Assembly: GCA_018401015.1 (NCBI GenBank)
Contig: JAGYLP010000003.1
Coordinates: 62,001-126,000, forward strand
Direction: 5' to 3'
From: Bacteroidales bacterium
Lineage (GTDB): Bacteria; Bacteroidota; Bacteroidia; Bacteroidales; M50B96
Length of the DNA: 64,000 nucleotides
Shown here: in pieces, positions 25,712 through 33,270 of the stretch
Numbering within the stretch: position 1 is the first letter of the stretch
Layout of the letters: each line of letters starts with the position of its first letter
Notes under the pieces: model-generated
What the model was told of the DNA's origin: nothing
Databases searched by the model: none
What the model saw: the letters and a program-made list of their open reading frames with translations, nothing else
Made by a program: the position numbers and the translations under genes

Positions 25712-25886
25712 AATAACCTCCTTTTTTTAGTTCCCTTAAGTTACGCGAATTAAGCTACGGATTCAAGTTTTTTTCTTACGAAATACTTCCGGTTCAGCAA
25801 AAAATGAAGGAACCTTTGGCTTATTACAGCATGTCTTTCTTAACTTTAAGCCACAGAAAACGAAACATCATCGAAATGTAAAGCCC

Positions 25887-26927
25887 ATGCTGAGAAGCAA
25901 ATTTTATCGCACTTTTCTGATCGTTCTACTAACACTGGTCGTTGGGCTACCCGCTTGTTCAGAAAATTCTTCCAAACGGACCATATACTTCTGGCAATCG
26001 GAATTTAACTTAGACAGTGCAGACTATGCCTCGTTTCATCAACTTCGAATTGAAAGGGTTTACATTCGGTACTTCGACATCGATTGGTCCTACCCCACCC
26101 GACAAGCTATTCCGGTCGCACCCGTTCAATTCAAAGAGATTCCTTCTTCCGGTTTTGATTGGATTCCATGTGTTTTTATTACCCAGCGAACCTTCATAAA
26201 CCTTCCGCCCGACGAACTTAATAACCTGGCAAATAAAACCTTACTTCTAATCGATAAGCTATCGCTCGAAGCCGGTATTCAACCTAAAGAGATTCAAATG
26301 GACTGCGACTGGAACGAATCAACCCGTCCATCCTATTTCCTATTTCTCGACACTATCCGCAGTGCATTAAAAGAAAAAGACATCCAACTATCGGCCACCA
26401 TCCGACTCCATCAGGTAAAATATCCCGAAATTACCGGCATACCACCGGTCGACCGCGGAATGCTCATGGCCTATAACCTCGATCCAGTGGGTAAACTGGA
26501 AACACAAAACGCAATTTTTAGTCATCAAACTCTCCGTCAATACCTTCATCCAGAAACAAGCTATCCGCTCCCGCTCGATCTAGTCCTACCTGTTTTTAGC
26601 TGGGGAGTTCTTTTTCGCGATGGTGAACTCATCCAGTTAATTCCATCTTTAGACGAGGAACAACCGGAGCTCAGAAAGCAAGCAAAGCAACTGGAAAACT
26701 TCTTATGGCAACTTCAGCAAGATGGATTCATCGCAGGCATTCCAGTTTATAAGTATGATTTAATCCGCCTCGAATCAGTTATCCCTGATACCCTTGTTCA
26801 TGCGGCAAAAACAATCAACAACACAAACCTTACTTTCCGAACTATTGGAGTTTACCATTATCACCAAAACCTATTTAACCATTTTAGCATCGATGAACTG
26901 GAAACTGTATATCAGGCTTTTCCTTAG
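25887..26927 (+). CDS. Lipoprotein of unknown function, possibly DUF3142-like
   Basis: This 346-aa protein has a signal peptide with lipobox LPAC (Cys24). The body alternates strands and helices in a TIM-barrel-like way: FHQLRIERVYIRYFDIDW, WIPCVFITQRTFINLP, EIQMDCDWNESTRPSYFLFLDTIRSAL, LSATIRLHQVKYP, GMLMAYNLDPVG, LDLVLPVFSWGVLF. The 'Q.D.DW..S.R..Y...L..IR' segment resembles DUF3142 proteins, which look like glycosidase-type barrels, but I am not certain. No catalytic pair can be assigned. It overlaps the next gene by 35 bp. Confidence 0.7.
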   Translation: MLRSKFYRTFLIVLLTLVVGLPACSENSSKRTIYFWQSEFNLDSADYASFHQLRIERVYIRYFDIDWSYPTRQAIPVAPVQFKEIPSSGFDWIPCVFITQRTFINLPPDELNNLANKTLLLIDKLSLEAGIQPKEIQMDCDWNESTRPSYFLFLDTIRSALKEKDIQLSATIRLHQVKYPEITGIPPVDRGMLMAYNLDPVGKLETQNAIFSHQTLRQYLHPETSYPLPLDLVLPVFSWGVLFRDGELIQLIPSLDEEQPELRKQAKQLENFLWQLQQDGFIAGIPVYKYDLIRLESVIPDTLVHAAKTINNTNLTFRTIGVYHYHQNLFNHFSIDELETVYQAFP

Positions 26928-29292
26928 CCTTTCACTAATCGCAAAGCCGGTAAGCATGAGCTTGGGTTGTGCCGGCTACGAAGATCCCAACCGCGAAGAG
27001 TTCTTCTATTCCTTGCTCGATCCGGCTAAACTGGATATACTGGACAAAATCCCTTCTCCTTTCGATCATACTTTTGATGCACAGGAAATTAATATCCAAT
27101 CCTGGATCGACTATTTCGGCGGGATTCCGTCGATGGATGAAATTCGGACGCTGATTTTTAATTCGGACTACGAGCATCTACAACAACAATTAATTCATTC
27201 TCAGGGTAAAGAAACTGAAAACAAGCTCATTAGCCTTTTGCAAAAGAGGAAGGAAAAAGAAACGCGAGATTATCTACTTTTTGCAAAACGAACCGAACCT
27301 CATGCTACCTGGTATCCCTATTATTGGGATGCAGAACGCGATACTGTTGAATTAGGTAAATTCATCGAGGAGGCCAAAGCAAACTATAGTAATACCAAAT
27401 CGTCTTTCATAAAAAAGCGATACGCCTATCAAATTATTCGACTCAATCATTACCGAAAACGTTACGAGGAAGTCATAACAGCATTCGACACTTATCTGCA
27501 ACCATATTGGGAAGAGGATTTTATTGATTACTGGGCCTTATCGAATAAAGCCGGAGCTCTTCAGCACTTAGGGAAGCATCCACAATCCATTCATCATTTT
27601 GCTCAAGTCTATTTAAACTGTCCCAGCCGCAGAAACGAAGTTCTGTTGAGCATTCGGTGGCAAGATGAAAATGCTTTTCGGGAGGCGCTTCAGCTTTGCC
27701 AATCCGACGAAGAAGAAATCGCTATTTGGTTCATGCTCGCCTCACTTCCCAATAGTCATGGACTTGAGGCGATGCGAGCAATTGCAGCCATCGATTCCCA
27801 ATCGCCAGCTCTGGAAACCTTGTTAAGTTATGAGCTCGAGTTGGCCGAAGACCTACTACTTCCTCCTCGATTTAGTTGGATAAACTCATACGAAAGTGTG
27901 GAGAAAGAAGATTGGGGTCTGCGGGAACAACTCGTTTCTGGCTCCAAAGAAAGTTACGTCAAGGATTTGAGTGAATTGGTGTCTATTCTGGCCGACGATG
28001 AATCGCATTTTACCGATAAGAAAAAAACGCTTAATCCGCCCAAGTGGGAACTTGCTGCTGCTTACCTGAACTTCCTCATTGGTGACACCGAAGGGATGAC
28101 TTACTTTTTGAAAAGAGTTAAACGAAGGACGGAGCATTTGCCTCTGCTGAAAGAACAAGTATTGGCCATTGAAATGGCTCATCAGTACAATACCTTAAGC
28201 GGTCCTGTCGAAACAGAGCTGGAGACAAACTTCCTGGCAGATTTGGCCAGCTGCGATTCGCTTGAATCGAATCGTATTCGGGAAAATTTAAGGGAGTTCA
28301 TCATCCTAAAAATGGGATTGCTATTTTATCGATCCGGCGAAACCCGAAACGCAGAACTATGCCAGTGGGCGCTTTCTCCACCATGGTTCAGTATTGAAAC
28401 TGAAGCAATAAACCAGTTAGACCTTTATAGAGAGTATCATTGGCTAAACGAAGTTCCCAAAACGCCCTTTCAGGAACGATTTCTCCAATACTATCCGATG
28501 ACTCTTGGCGATTTTCATGAAGTTTTTGGCACGCTCTCTTTGAACGAGTTTCAGTTTTTGGACGCGAGAGAATCGTTCCAACAAGTTGAAAATTCGAATC
28601 TAAAAATGTTTGCATACACCTACGGAGCAGAAGCCAACCCCTTTGAGTCGCGTATCAGCGATTGTAACGATTGCGATTTGAGCGACCCTGACTTCCCTTA
28701 TCTATCGAAGTTAGACATTGTTAATCAGGCGATTGCACACGATTCCATTCTTCACGGAGAGTTTTCGCCAGAGGCAAAAGCACAAGCAGCTTTAGCGCTG
28801 GGAAATTTCTTTTATCATTTGAGTCATGTAGGAAATGCTCACACCTTAACAGGCAGTTACAAGAACATTTACCAATACGATTCATTTTACCCTTGGCAAA
28901 GCGAAGGAGTTTTTGAATACAAACATTCCGATACTCACGAAGAACCCAAATTAGATGCATATTCCTTACCCGATTCTTTTAAAGCCTTAGCTATGCGAAG
29001 CGAGCAATCCGAAGCATTTGAACCTCCATCGGCCATCGAGCTGGCAAAGCTGTATTATGTGGAAGCCTATCGCAACGCTTCCGCTACTGAATTAAAAGCT
29101 CGCTGTTTGTTTCTGGCGGCCAAATGCGAGCAAGTAGAGTATTTCGAAGAAGCCGGCACGCACAACCCCGATTTGCTTATCGAATACCGAAAATTTTTCA
29201 CCTTGCTTCATCGCCGATACAACGACACCGAATTTTACCGGGAGGCTATCGAAGAATGCAAGTATTTTCGGTGGTTTTCGGAGACAGAATAG
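26893..29292 (+). CDS. Exported helical-repeat protein of unknown function, 799 aa
   Basis: The start is placed at 26893, giving MNWKLYIRLFLSLSLIAKPV with a possible lipobox SLGC (Cys26). The frame is open further upstream but would run through most of the preceding gene's 3' end. The protein is rich in helices with TPR-like units (ALSNKAGALQHLGKHPQSIHHFAQVY; KAQAALALGNFFYHLSHVGNAH; ELKARCLFLAAKCEQVEYFEEAG). The first mature residues AGYEDPNREEFFYSLLDP recall Bacteroidota exported proteins beginning with a Cys-Ala-Gly motif. It overlaps the preceding lipoprotein by 35 bp, so the two are probably coexpressed. Function unknown. Confidence 0.78.
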   Translation: MNWKLYIRLFLSLSLIAKPVSMSLGCAGYEDPNREEFFYSLLDPAKLDILDKIPSPFDHTFDAQEINIQSWIDYFGGIPSMDEIRTLIFNSDYEHLQQQLIHSQGKETENKLISLLQKRKEKETRDYLLFAKRTEPHATWYPYYWDAERDTVELGKFIEEAKANYSNTKSSFIKKRYAYQIIRLNHYRKRYEEVITAFDTYLQPYWEEDFIDYWALSNKAGALQHLGKHPQSIHHFAQVYLNCPSRRNEVLLSIRWQDENAFREALQLCQSDEEEIAIWFMLASLPNSHGLEAMRAIAAIDSQSPALETLLSYELELAEDLLLPPRFSWINSYESVEKEDWGLREQLVSGSKESYVKDLSELVSILADDESHFTDKKKTLNPPKWELAAAYLNFLIGDTEGMTYFLKRVKRRTEHLPLLKEQVLAIEMAHQYNTLSGPVETELETNFLADLASCDSLESNRIRENLREFIILKMGLLFYRSGETRNAELCQWALSPPWFSIETEAINQLDLYREYHWLNEVPKTPFQERFLQYYPMTLGDFHEVFGTLSLNEFQFLDARESFQQVENSNLKMFAYTYGAEANPFESRISDCNDCDLSDPDFPYLSKLDIVNQAIAHDSILHGEFSPEAKAQAALALGNFFYHLSHVGNAHTLTGSYKNIYQYDSFYPWQSEGVFEYKHSDTHEEPKLDAYSLPDSFKALAMRSEQSEAFEPPSAIELAKLYYVEAYRNASATELKARCLFLAAKCEQVEYFEEAGTHNPDLLIEYRKFFTLLHRRYNDTEFYREAIEECKYFRWFSETE

Positions 29293-29308
29293 GACAGGAT
29301 AAGGCATA

Positions 29309-29335
29309 AAAAAAGGTCTTAGAAACCTAAGACCT
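29309..29335 (-). terminator. Terminator of the tRNA operon
   Basis: A 9-bp perfect stem (29314-29322 with 29327-29335, loop AAAC in plus orientation) is followed on the minus strand by seven T. It lies 12 bp past the tRNA-Gly 3' end. Confidence 0.88.
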
Positions 29336-29346
29336 CTTGCAATGTG

Positions 29347-29419
29347 AGCGGGAAACGAGACTCGAACCCGCGACCCTCAGCTTGGAAGGCTGATGCTCTA
29401 CCGACTGAGCTATTCCCGC
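29347..29419 (-). tRNA. tRNA-Gly (anticodon TCC)
   Basis: The 73-nt cloverleaf reads GCGGGAAT at the 5' end and TTCCCGCT at the 3' end. The D arm is AGCTCAGTCGGTAGAGC. The anticodon loop CTTCCAA gives TCC, which reads GGA and other glycine codons. The T arm is GCGGGTTCGAGTCTCGT. The discriminator is U73 and CCA is not encoded. Confidence 0.95.
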
Positions 29420-29442
29420 TTACTTGGTAATTCTAAAAAAGG

Positions 29443-29524
29443 TGGGGAAAGAAGGATTCGAACCTCCGAAGGCTTAGCCAACAGATTTACAGTCTGCCCC
29501 ATTTGACCGCTCTGGAATTTCCCC
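29443..29524 (-). tRNA. tRNA-Tyr (anticodon GTA)
   Basis: An 82-nt class II tRNA with acceptor GGGGAAA/TTTCCCC, anticodon loop CTGTAAA (GTA) and a long variable arm (GGCTAAGCCTTC). The T arm holds GGTTCGAATCC. The discriminator is A and CCA is not encoded. It is the first gene of a two-tRNA operon with tRNA-Gly (23-nt gap). Confidence 0.95.
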
Positions 29525-29549
29525 TTTTTTAAAGAACTTAAATGCGGCG

Positions 29550-29581
29550 CAAAAATAGCGTGTGTTTTCGAATTATCCAAA
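29550..29581 (-). promoter_or_regulatory. Promoter of the tRNA-Tyr/tRNA-Gly operon
   Basis: On the minus strand TTTG (29581-29578) and TATTTTTG (29557-29550) are spaced by 20 bp, a Bacteroidota-type promoter. The -7 box is about 25 bp upstream of the tRNA-Tyr 5' end. Confidence 0.65.
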
Positions 29582-29793
29582 TAAACGCGCTTTCAAATTG
29601 TGTCAAATTATAAATCAAAATTTAAGTAGCTCCTAATTAAGCTTTTGTTAATGGAACAAACATCCACTCTGCGTGAAACCGCCAAGAAATCGAGGAAGCA
29701 AGAAGGATGAAAACAGGGGCAGAAGCTCGAAAAACACGACGAAGAATGCTTAAAAAGTATATTTTTAGAAATTGTATTCAAAGCCATACTGCC

Positions 29794-30531
29794 ATGAAAA
29801 AATTTGCTCTTATCTTAAGCCTACTTAGCTTATTTTCAATTCATTATACGCAGGCTCAACGCTTTTATTTCGGACCTAAAGCCGGACTAAACATGTCGAG
29901 CATCACGCAGGCAATCTATCAATACAACGACGATCATCTTACGAACAGCCAATTTTTGGGCTTTGCAGGAGGAGCTGTTGGTGTTTTGGAATTCAATAAT
30001 GGATTTGCCATTCAAACCGAGGTGCTATTCTCGAGAAAAGGGAGCAGGCTCGATTTGAATTTCGATACCATCGATTACCGGCAAAAAGGCCATCGCTCCA
30101 TCGCATTAAACTATGTGGAAATACCGGTTCTCCTGAAACAACATTTTGGTGGAGGCGGTGTAAGAATGTATGTGAACGCCGGACCTTATTTTTCCTATTG
30201 GCTGGGAGGTTCCGAAAATTTCAAACTCACCCAATACTACCCCAATGAAGAAGTACAAACCGAGCTCTCAACAGACCTCAATTTCGACGACTATTGGTTG
30301 CCAAACGCCGATCAAAACCTGGCTGAGGCAAACCGTTGGGACTTGGGAGTAGGATTTGGAGGAGGATTTGCCTACGATTCCGGCCCCGGTTTACTGCTTA
30401 TCGATTTGCGCTACAACATGGGCTTGCGCGACCTTAACCGATGGTTGGAAGGAGTCGAAGTCCCGGAAGATTACCGAACCCTCGAAAACCGAGTATTCAA
30501 TCTATCCTTCACGTATCTTATTTCATTCTAA
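29794..30531 (+). CDS. Outer-membrane beta-barrel protein (PorT-like family)
   Basis: This 245-aa protein starts at 29794 with signal peptide MKKFALILSLLSLFSIHYTQA. The frame reaches back to 29707, but that stretch has no signal features. The mature part opens with QRFYFGPKAGLNMSSI, the typical start of the OMP_b-brl_2 family, followed by alternating amphipathic strands (GFAIQTEVLFSRKGSRLDL, LNYVEIPVLLKQHFG, RMYVNAGPYFSYWLGG, LLLIDLRYNMGLRDLN) and an aromatic C-terminus (FNLSFTYLISF). It is an eight- to ten-strand barrel with unknown cargo or partner. Confidence 0.88.
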   Translation: MKKFALILSLLSLFSIHYTQAQRFYFGPKAGLNMSSITQAIYQYNDDHLTNSQFLGFAGGAVGVLEFNNGFAIQTEVLFSRKGSRLDLNFDTIDYRQKGHRSIALNYVEIPVLLKQHFGGGGVRMYVNAGPYFSYWLGGSENFKLTQYYPNEEVQTELSTDLNFDDYWLPNADQNLAEANRWDLGVGFGGGFAYDSGPGLLLIDLRYNMGLRDLNRWLEGVEVPEDYRTLENRVFNLSFTYLISF

Positions 30532-30569
30532 AAAATAAAAAAGCAGGGCGATTCGTTGAATCACCCTGC
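30532..30569 (-). terminator. Terminator of the 134-aa secreted protein gene
   Basis: A 12-bp stem (30543-30554 with 30558-30569) contains one pair that is U-G on the minus-strand RNA, and a minus-strand T run follows. It also lies just past the outer-membrane barrel gene on the plus strand. Confidence 0.8.
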
Positions 30570-30594
30570 GTTGCATTTCATTAAAAGTAACTGC

Positions 30595-30999
30595 TTAATA
30601 TTTTTTATATTCCCCTTTTGAACAGGCAGTGATAGCATCCTCGTCCCAAATGAAAGCAGTGGCCGAAACAGCTCCCTCGGTACAAACATGAAGGCTTGCT
30701 TCTTGCGGCAAATAGAGTTTATTTTTCTCTTCCATCAGTTCAAAAGCGAGGATATGTCCTGTTTCACTTCCTTGACACAATAAAAAGTACGAATCCTTTT
30801 GTTGAATCACCTGCATTTGTTCAAACTTTTCCGCAGTGTTCTCGCGAAATATAAAACGGTTATAAGCATACAGGCTGCCCGGTGCTATTAATAATTCTTC
30901 GGGCTTATCGAGATCGGCAACGATTCGATTCCCATCTTGAGCTGAAGCTGCGAGGGATAAACTGATAACAGCTATTAATCCTAACACTATTTTTTTCAT
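30595..30999 (-). CDS. Small secreted protein of unknown function, 134 aa
   Basis: It has a clear signal peptide (MKKIVLGLIAVISLSLAASA|QDG). The mature part is about 113 residues and beta-rich (LLIAPGSLYAYNRFIF, SYFLLCQGSETGHILAFELM), with three Cys residues (LLCQ, HVCT, ITACS). I do not recognise a family. It is a single gene with its own terminator, convergent with the barrel gene. Confidence 0.7.
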   Translation of the reverse strand: MKKIVLGLIAVISLSLAASAQDGNRIVADLDKPEELLIAPGSLYAYNRFIFRENTAEKFEQMQVIQQKDSYFLLCQGSETGHILAFELMEEKNKLYLPQEASLHVCTEGAVSATAFIWDEDAITACSKGEYKKY

Positions 31000-31108
31000 G
31001 GATTCGATGTTGATTTTTCAATGAGAACAAAAACTACCTTCGGAAGAAATACCCAGTCCTATCAAAAAAAAGGTCGTTTGACAAAGCAGGTATTCATCCA
31101 GCAAGTTC

Positions 31109-32203
31109 TTAATCGCCAAAACTAATACCCAAACCACGAGCGGTTTTCATGAGCGCTGTATCGAGGGTTACAAGGTTTGGCTCCGCAATAGCTTCCTCCA
31201 GACTTACATCGATAATTCGCGGATGACGATAGGAAACCATCCGGCCGAATTTCTGTTCCAGAACCATTTCAAAAGCCTTCACCCCAAATTGGGAGGCCAG
31301 CACCCGATCGTAAGCAATGGGAACTCCACCGCGCTGTATGTGACCTAAGACGGTTTCACGAATTCCGTAACGGCAACCGGCATCTTTCAAATCTTGCGAT
31401 AGTTTTCCGGCAACTCCACCCAATCGCACATGCGCTGAGCCAACTTCTATCTCGGAAATGGTATGCTGATTTCCATCGATCGGACGAGCGCCTTCGGCGA
31501 CTACGATGATGGCAAAGCCACGGTCTTTATGGAAACGAGCTTCAATGGCACTTAAAACCTTATTGATATCGTATGGAATTTCGGGAATCAGGCAAATTTC
31601 TGCACCACCTGCCACAGCTGCATTGAGTGCAATCCAACCGGCATCGCGGCCCATCACCTCAAGGATAAACACCCGATTATGACTCGCTGCGGTTGTTACC
31701 AACTTATCGACCGATTCGGTAGCAATTTGAATGGCCGTTTGAAACCCGAATGTGCTATCGGTTGCCGACAAATCATTATCGATGGTTTTCGGCACTCCAA
31801 TAATATTCAATCCTTTTTTGTACAAAGCATGCGAAATACGCTGACTTCCATCTCCTCCAAGATTGATGACGGCATCGATGTTCAGGTATTTCAATCGATT
31901 AATCAAATCGTCGGAGCGATCGACCGATCCCCAGGTTCCATCATTATTTTTAACAGGCCAGTTAAATGGACCTCCTTTATTGGTTGTTTCCAAAATAGTA
32001 CCGCCACGATAATGGATTCCGGCGACCGCCTTTTCATCTAATTCAACGATTTCCATGGGCTCGCGCAAGATCCCATTAAAAGCCTGAATACTACCCAAAA
32101 CCTGCCAATTCTTGGCAAGCTGGGCTCTTTTCACAATAGCACGAATTACTGCATTCAATCCGGGGGCATCTCCCCCGCCGTTCATTACTAATACTCTATT
32201 CAT
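31109..32203 (-). CDS. pfkA: 6-phosphofructokinase, mixed ATP/PPi-type active site
   Basis: This 364-aa glycolytic enzyme phosphorylates fructose 6-phosphate. Motifs: MNGGGDAPGLNAVIRAIVK at the N-terminus, LGGDGSQR (116-122), PKTIDNDL (138-145) and EVMGRDAGWIAL. The residue after GGD is Gly119, as in ATP-dependent enzymes, while PKT has Lys139, as in PPi-dependent ones. The phosphate donor is therefore open; this combination defines the mixed clade. The length exceeds E. coli PfkA (320 aa). A TAAGTTTG -7 box lies at 32237-32230 on the minus strand. Confidence 0.93.
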   Translation of the reverse strand: MNRVLVMNGGGDAPGLNAVIRAIVKRAQLAKNWQVLGSIQAFNGILREPMEIVELDEKAVAGIHYRGGTILETTNKGGPFNWPVKNNDGTWGSVDRSDDLINRLKYLNIDAVINLGGDGSQRISHALYKKGLNIIGVPKTIDNDLSATDSTFGFQTAIQIATESVDKLVTTAASHNRVFILEVMGRDAGWIALNAAVAGGAEICLIPEIPYDINKVLSAIEARFHKDRGFAIIVVAEGARPIDGNQHTISEIEVGSAHVRLGGVAGKLSQDLKDAGCRYGIRETVLGHIQRGGVPIAYDRVLASQFGVKAFEMVLEQKFGRMVSYRHPRIIDVSLEEAIAEPNLVTLDTALMKTARGLGISFGD

Positions 32204-32333
32204 TGTTTAACGTTTCAATTTTCGGAGTCCAAACTTAGTAGAAAGAATTTATTTCTGCCGATAAGTTTAGATTAATATTTTCGACCAAAAGTATGATGGA
32301 AAAGCCCTATTTTAGAGCGTTTATTTAAGGCTT

Positions 32334-33263
32334 ATGTTATTAAAGGAAGGTGAATCGTATCGTTTTTTATTCTACAAACAAGTGGACCTGGAAGGAGAAA
32401 TCTATTGGGTTGTGTTGGCTCCAAACGATAAGAAACACCTCATCGAAGCCCGTTACTATGAGCCTTATCTCTTGCAAGAAGGAAATTATTATTCCTGTAA
32501 AGTTGAGAAAATTAGCTGCACGGGGAAGGTTAAGCTGGAACCGCATCATCCGCATTATCGCGAAGGAGCTATTTATCCCTTTAAAATAGTTGAACACCGC
32601 AAGATTGTCAATTCTTGGGGCGAAACAGAAACATTCATTCGAGTGAAAGATATTTTTGGAAGAGAAGCTCAAGCAATCCTACCCAAGCACCTTAAAAACA
32701 GCTTACTAGAAGAAATCGACCTAAAGATAGAACGCATTCGCAACGGACAATTAGTCCTTTCTGTTCCGATTTTTACCGGTTCATACGACCATTTGCAAAA
32801 AGGAGAATTTTATCAGTTTCGCATCACCGGATTGACCAGTATTGGCGAAAATCGCGAGTTCTTCGTACTAAAAGACGAACAAAATGCTCTGCATTATTTG
32901 CGTAAAAAATTTTACGAGGATTATCAATTCCATAAAGGCGACCGAATTCGCGCACTCATTATCCAGGAGCCGGTGCGTGGCAAATATTACCTCGAACCAG
33001 CCTATCCGGATTATGAAATTGGAAAAGAGTATGAATTTACCTTCTTACGCGAAGCGGAGTTTCAGCGGGAAGATAAAACCACCCGACAAATATTCATTGT
33101 CGCCGATAAGCATGGCAAAGAATGCTACTTGTTTTACCATACCGATGTACCACCTCCTGTAATCGATGGAAAAATCAAGGCCAAAGTAAATTATTATCGT
33201 AGAGGCAAGCTCTTCCTCGACTATTCCGGAGAAAACAGCCTCTCCTTCAACCCCTCATTTTAA
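32334..33263 (+). CDS. Four-module OB/S1-like repeat protein, unknown function
   Basis: This 309-aa cytoplasmic protein is built from four units of about 75 residues, starting near residues 6 (GESYRF), 78 (GAIYPF), 157 (GEFYQF) and 230 (GKEYEF). Units 1 and 3 end with a near-copied block: GKVKLEPHHPHY and GKYYLEPAYPDY. The pattern 'G..Y.F......(F/I)...D..G' followed by 'Y.L..G..I...V' is like OB-fold/S1 nucleic-acid-binding modules. I know no named family. The stop is 7 bp before the RelA-like gene, so the two are co-transcribed. Confidence 0.72.
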   Translation: MLLKEGESYRFLFYKQVDLEGEIYWVVLAPNDKKHLIEARYYEPYLLQEGNYYSCKVEKISCTGKVKLEPHHPHYREGAIYPFKIVEHRKIVNSWGETETFIRVKDIFGREAQAILPKHLKNSLLEEIDLKIERIRNGQLVLSVPIFTGSYDHLQKGEFYQFRITGLTSIGENREFFVLKDEQNALHYLRKKFYEDYQFHKGDRIRALIIQEPVRGKYYLEPAYPDYEIGKEYEFTFLREAEFQREDKTTRQIFIVADKHGKECYLFYHTDVPPPVIDGKIKAKVNYYRRGKLFLDYSGENSLSFNPSF

Positions 33264-33270
33264 TACGAAC

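Noticed and set aside
29707-29793. Longer N-terminus for the outer-membrane barrel protein
   Set aside because: The added 29 residues are basic and without signal features; the ATG at 29794 starts a normal signal peptide.
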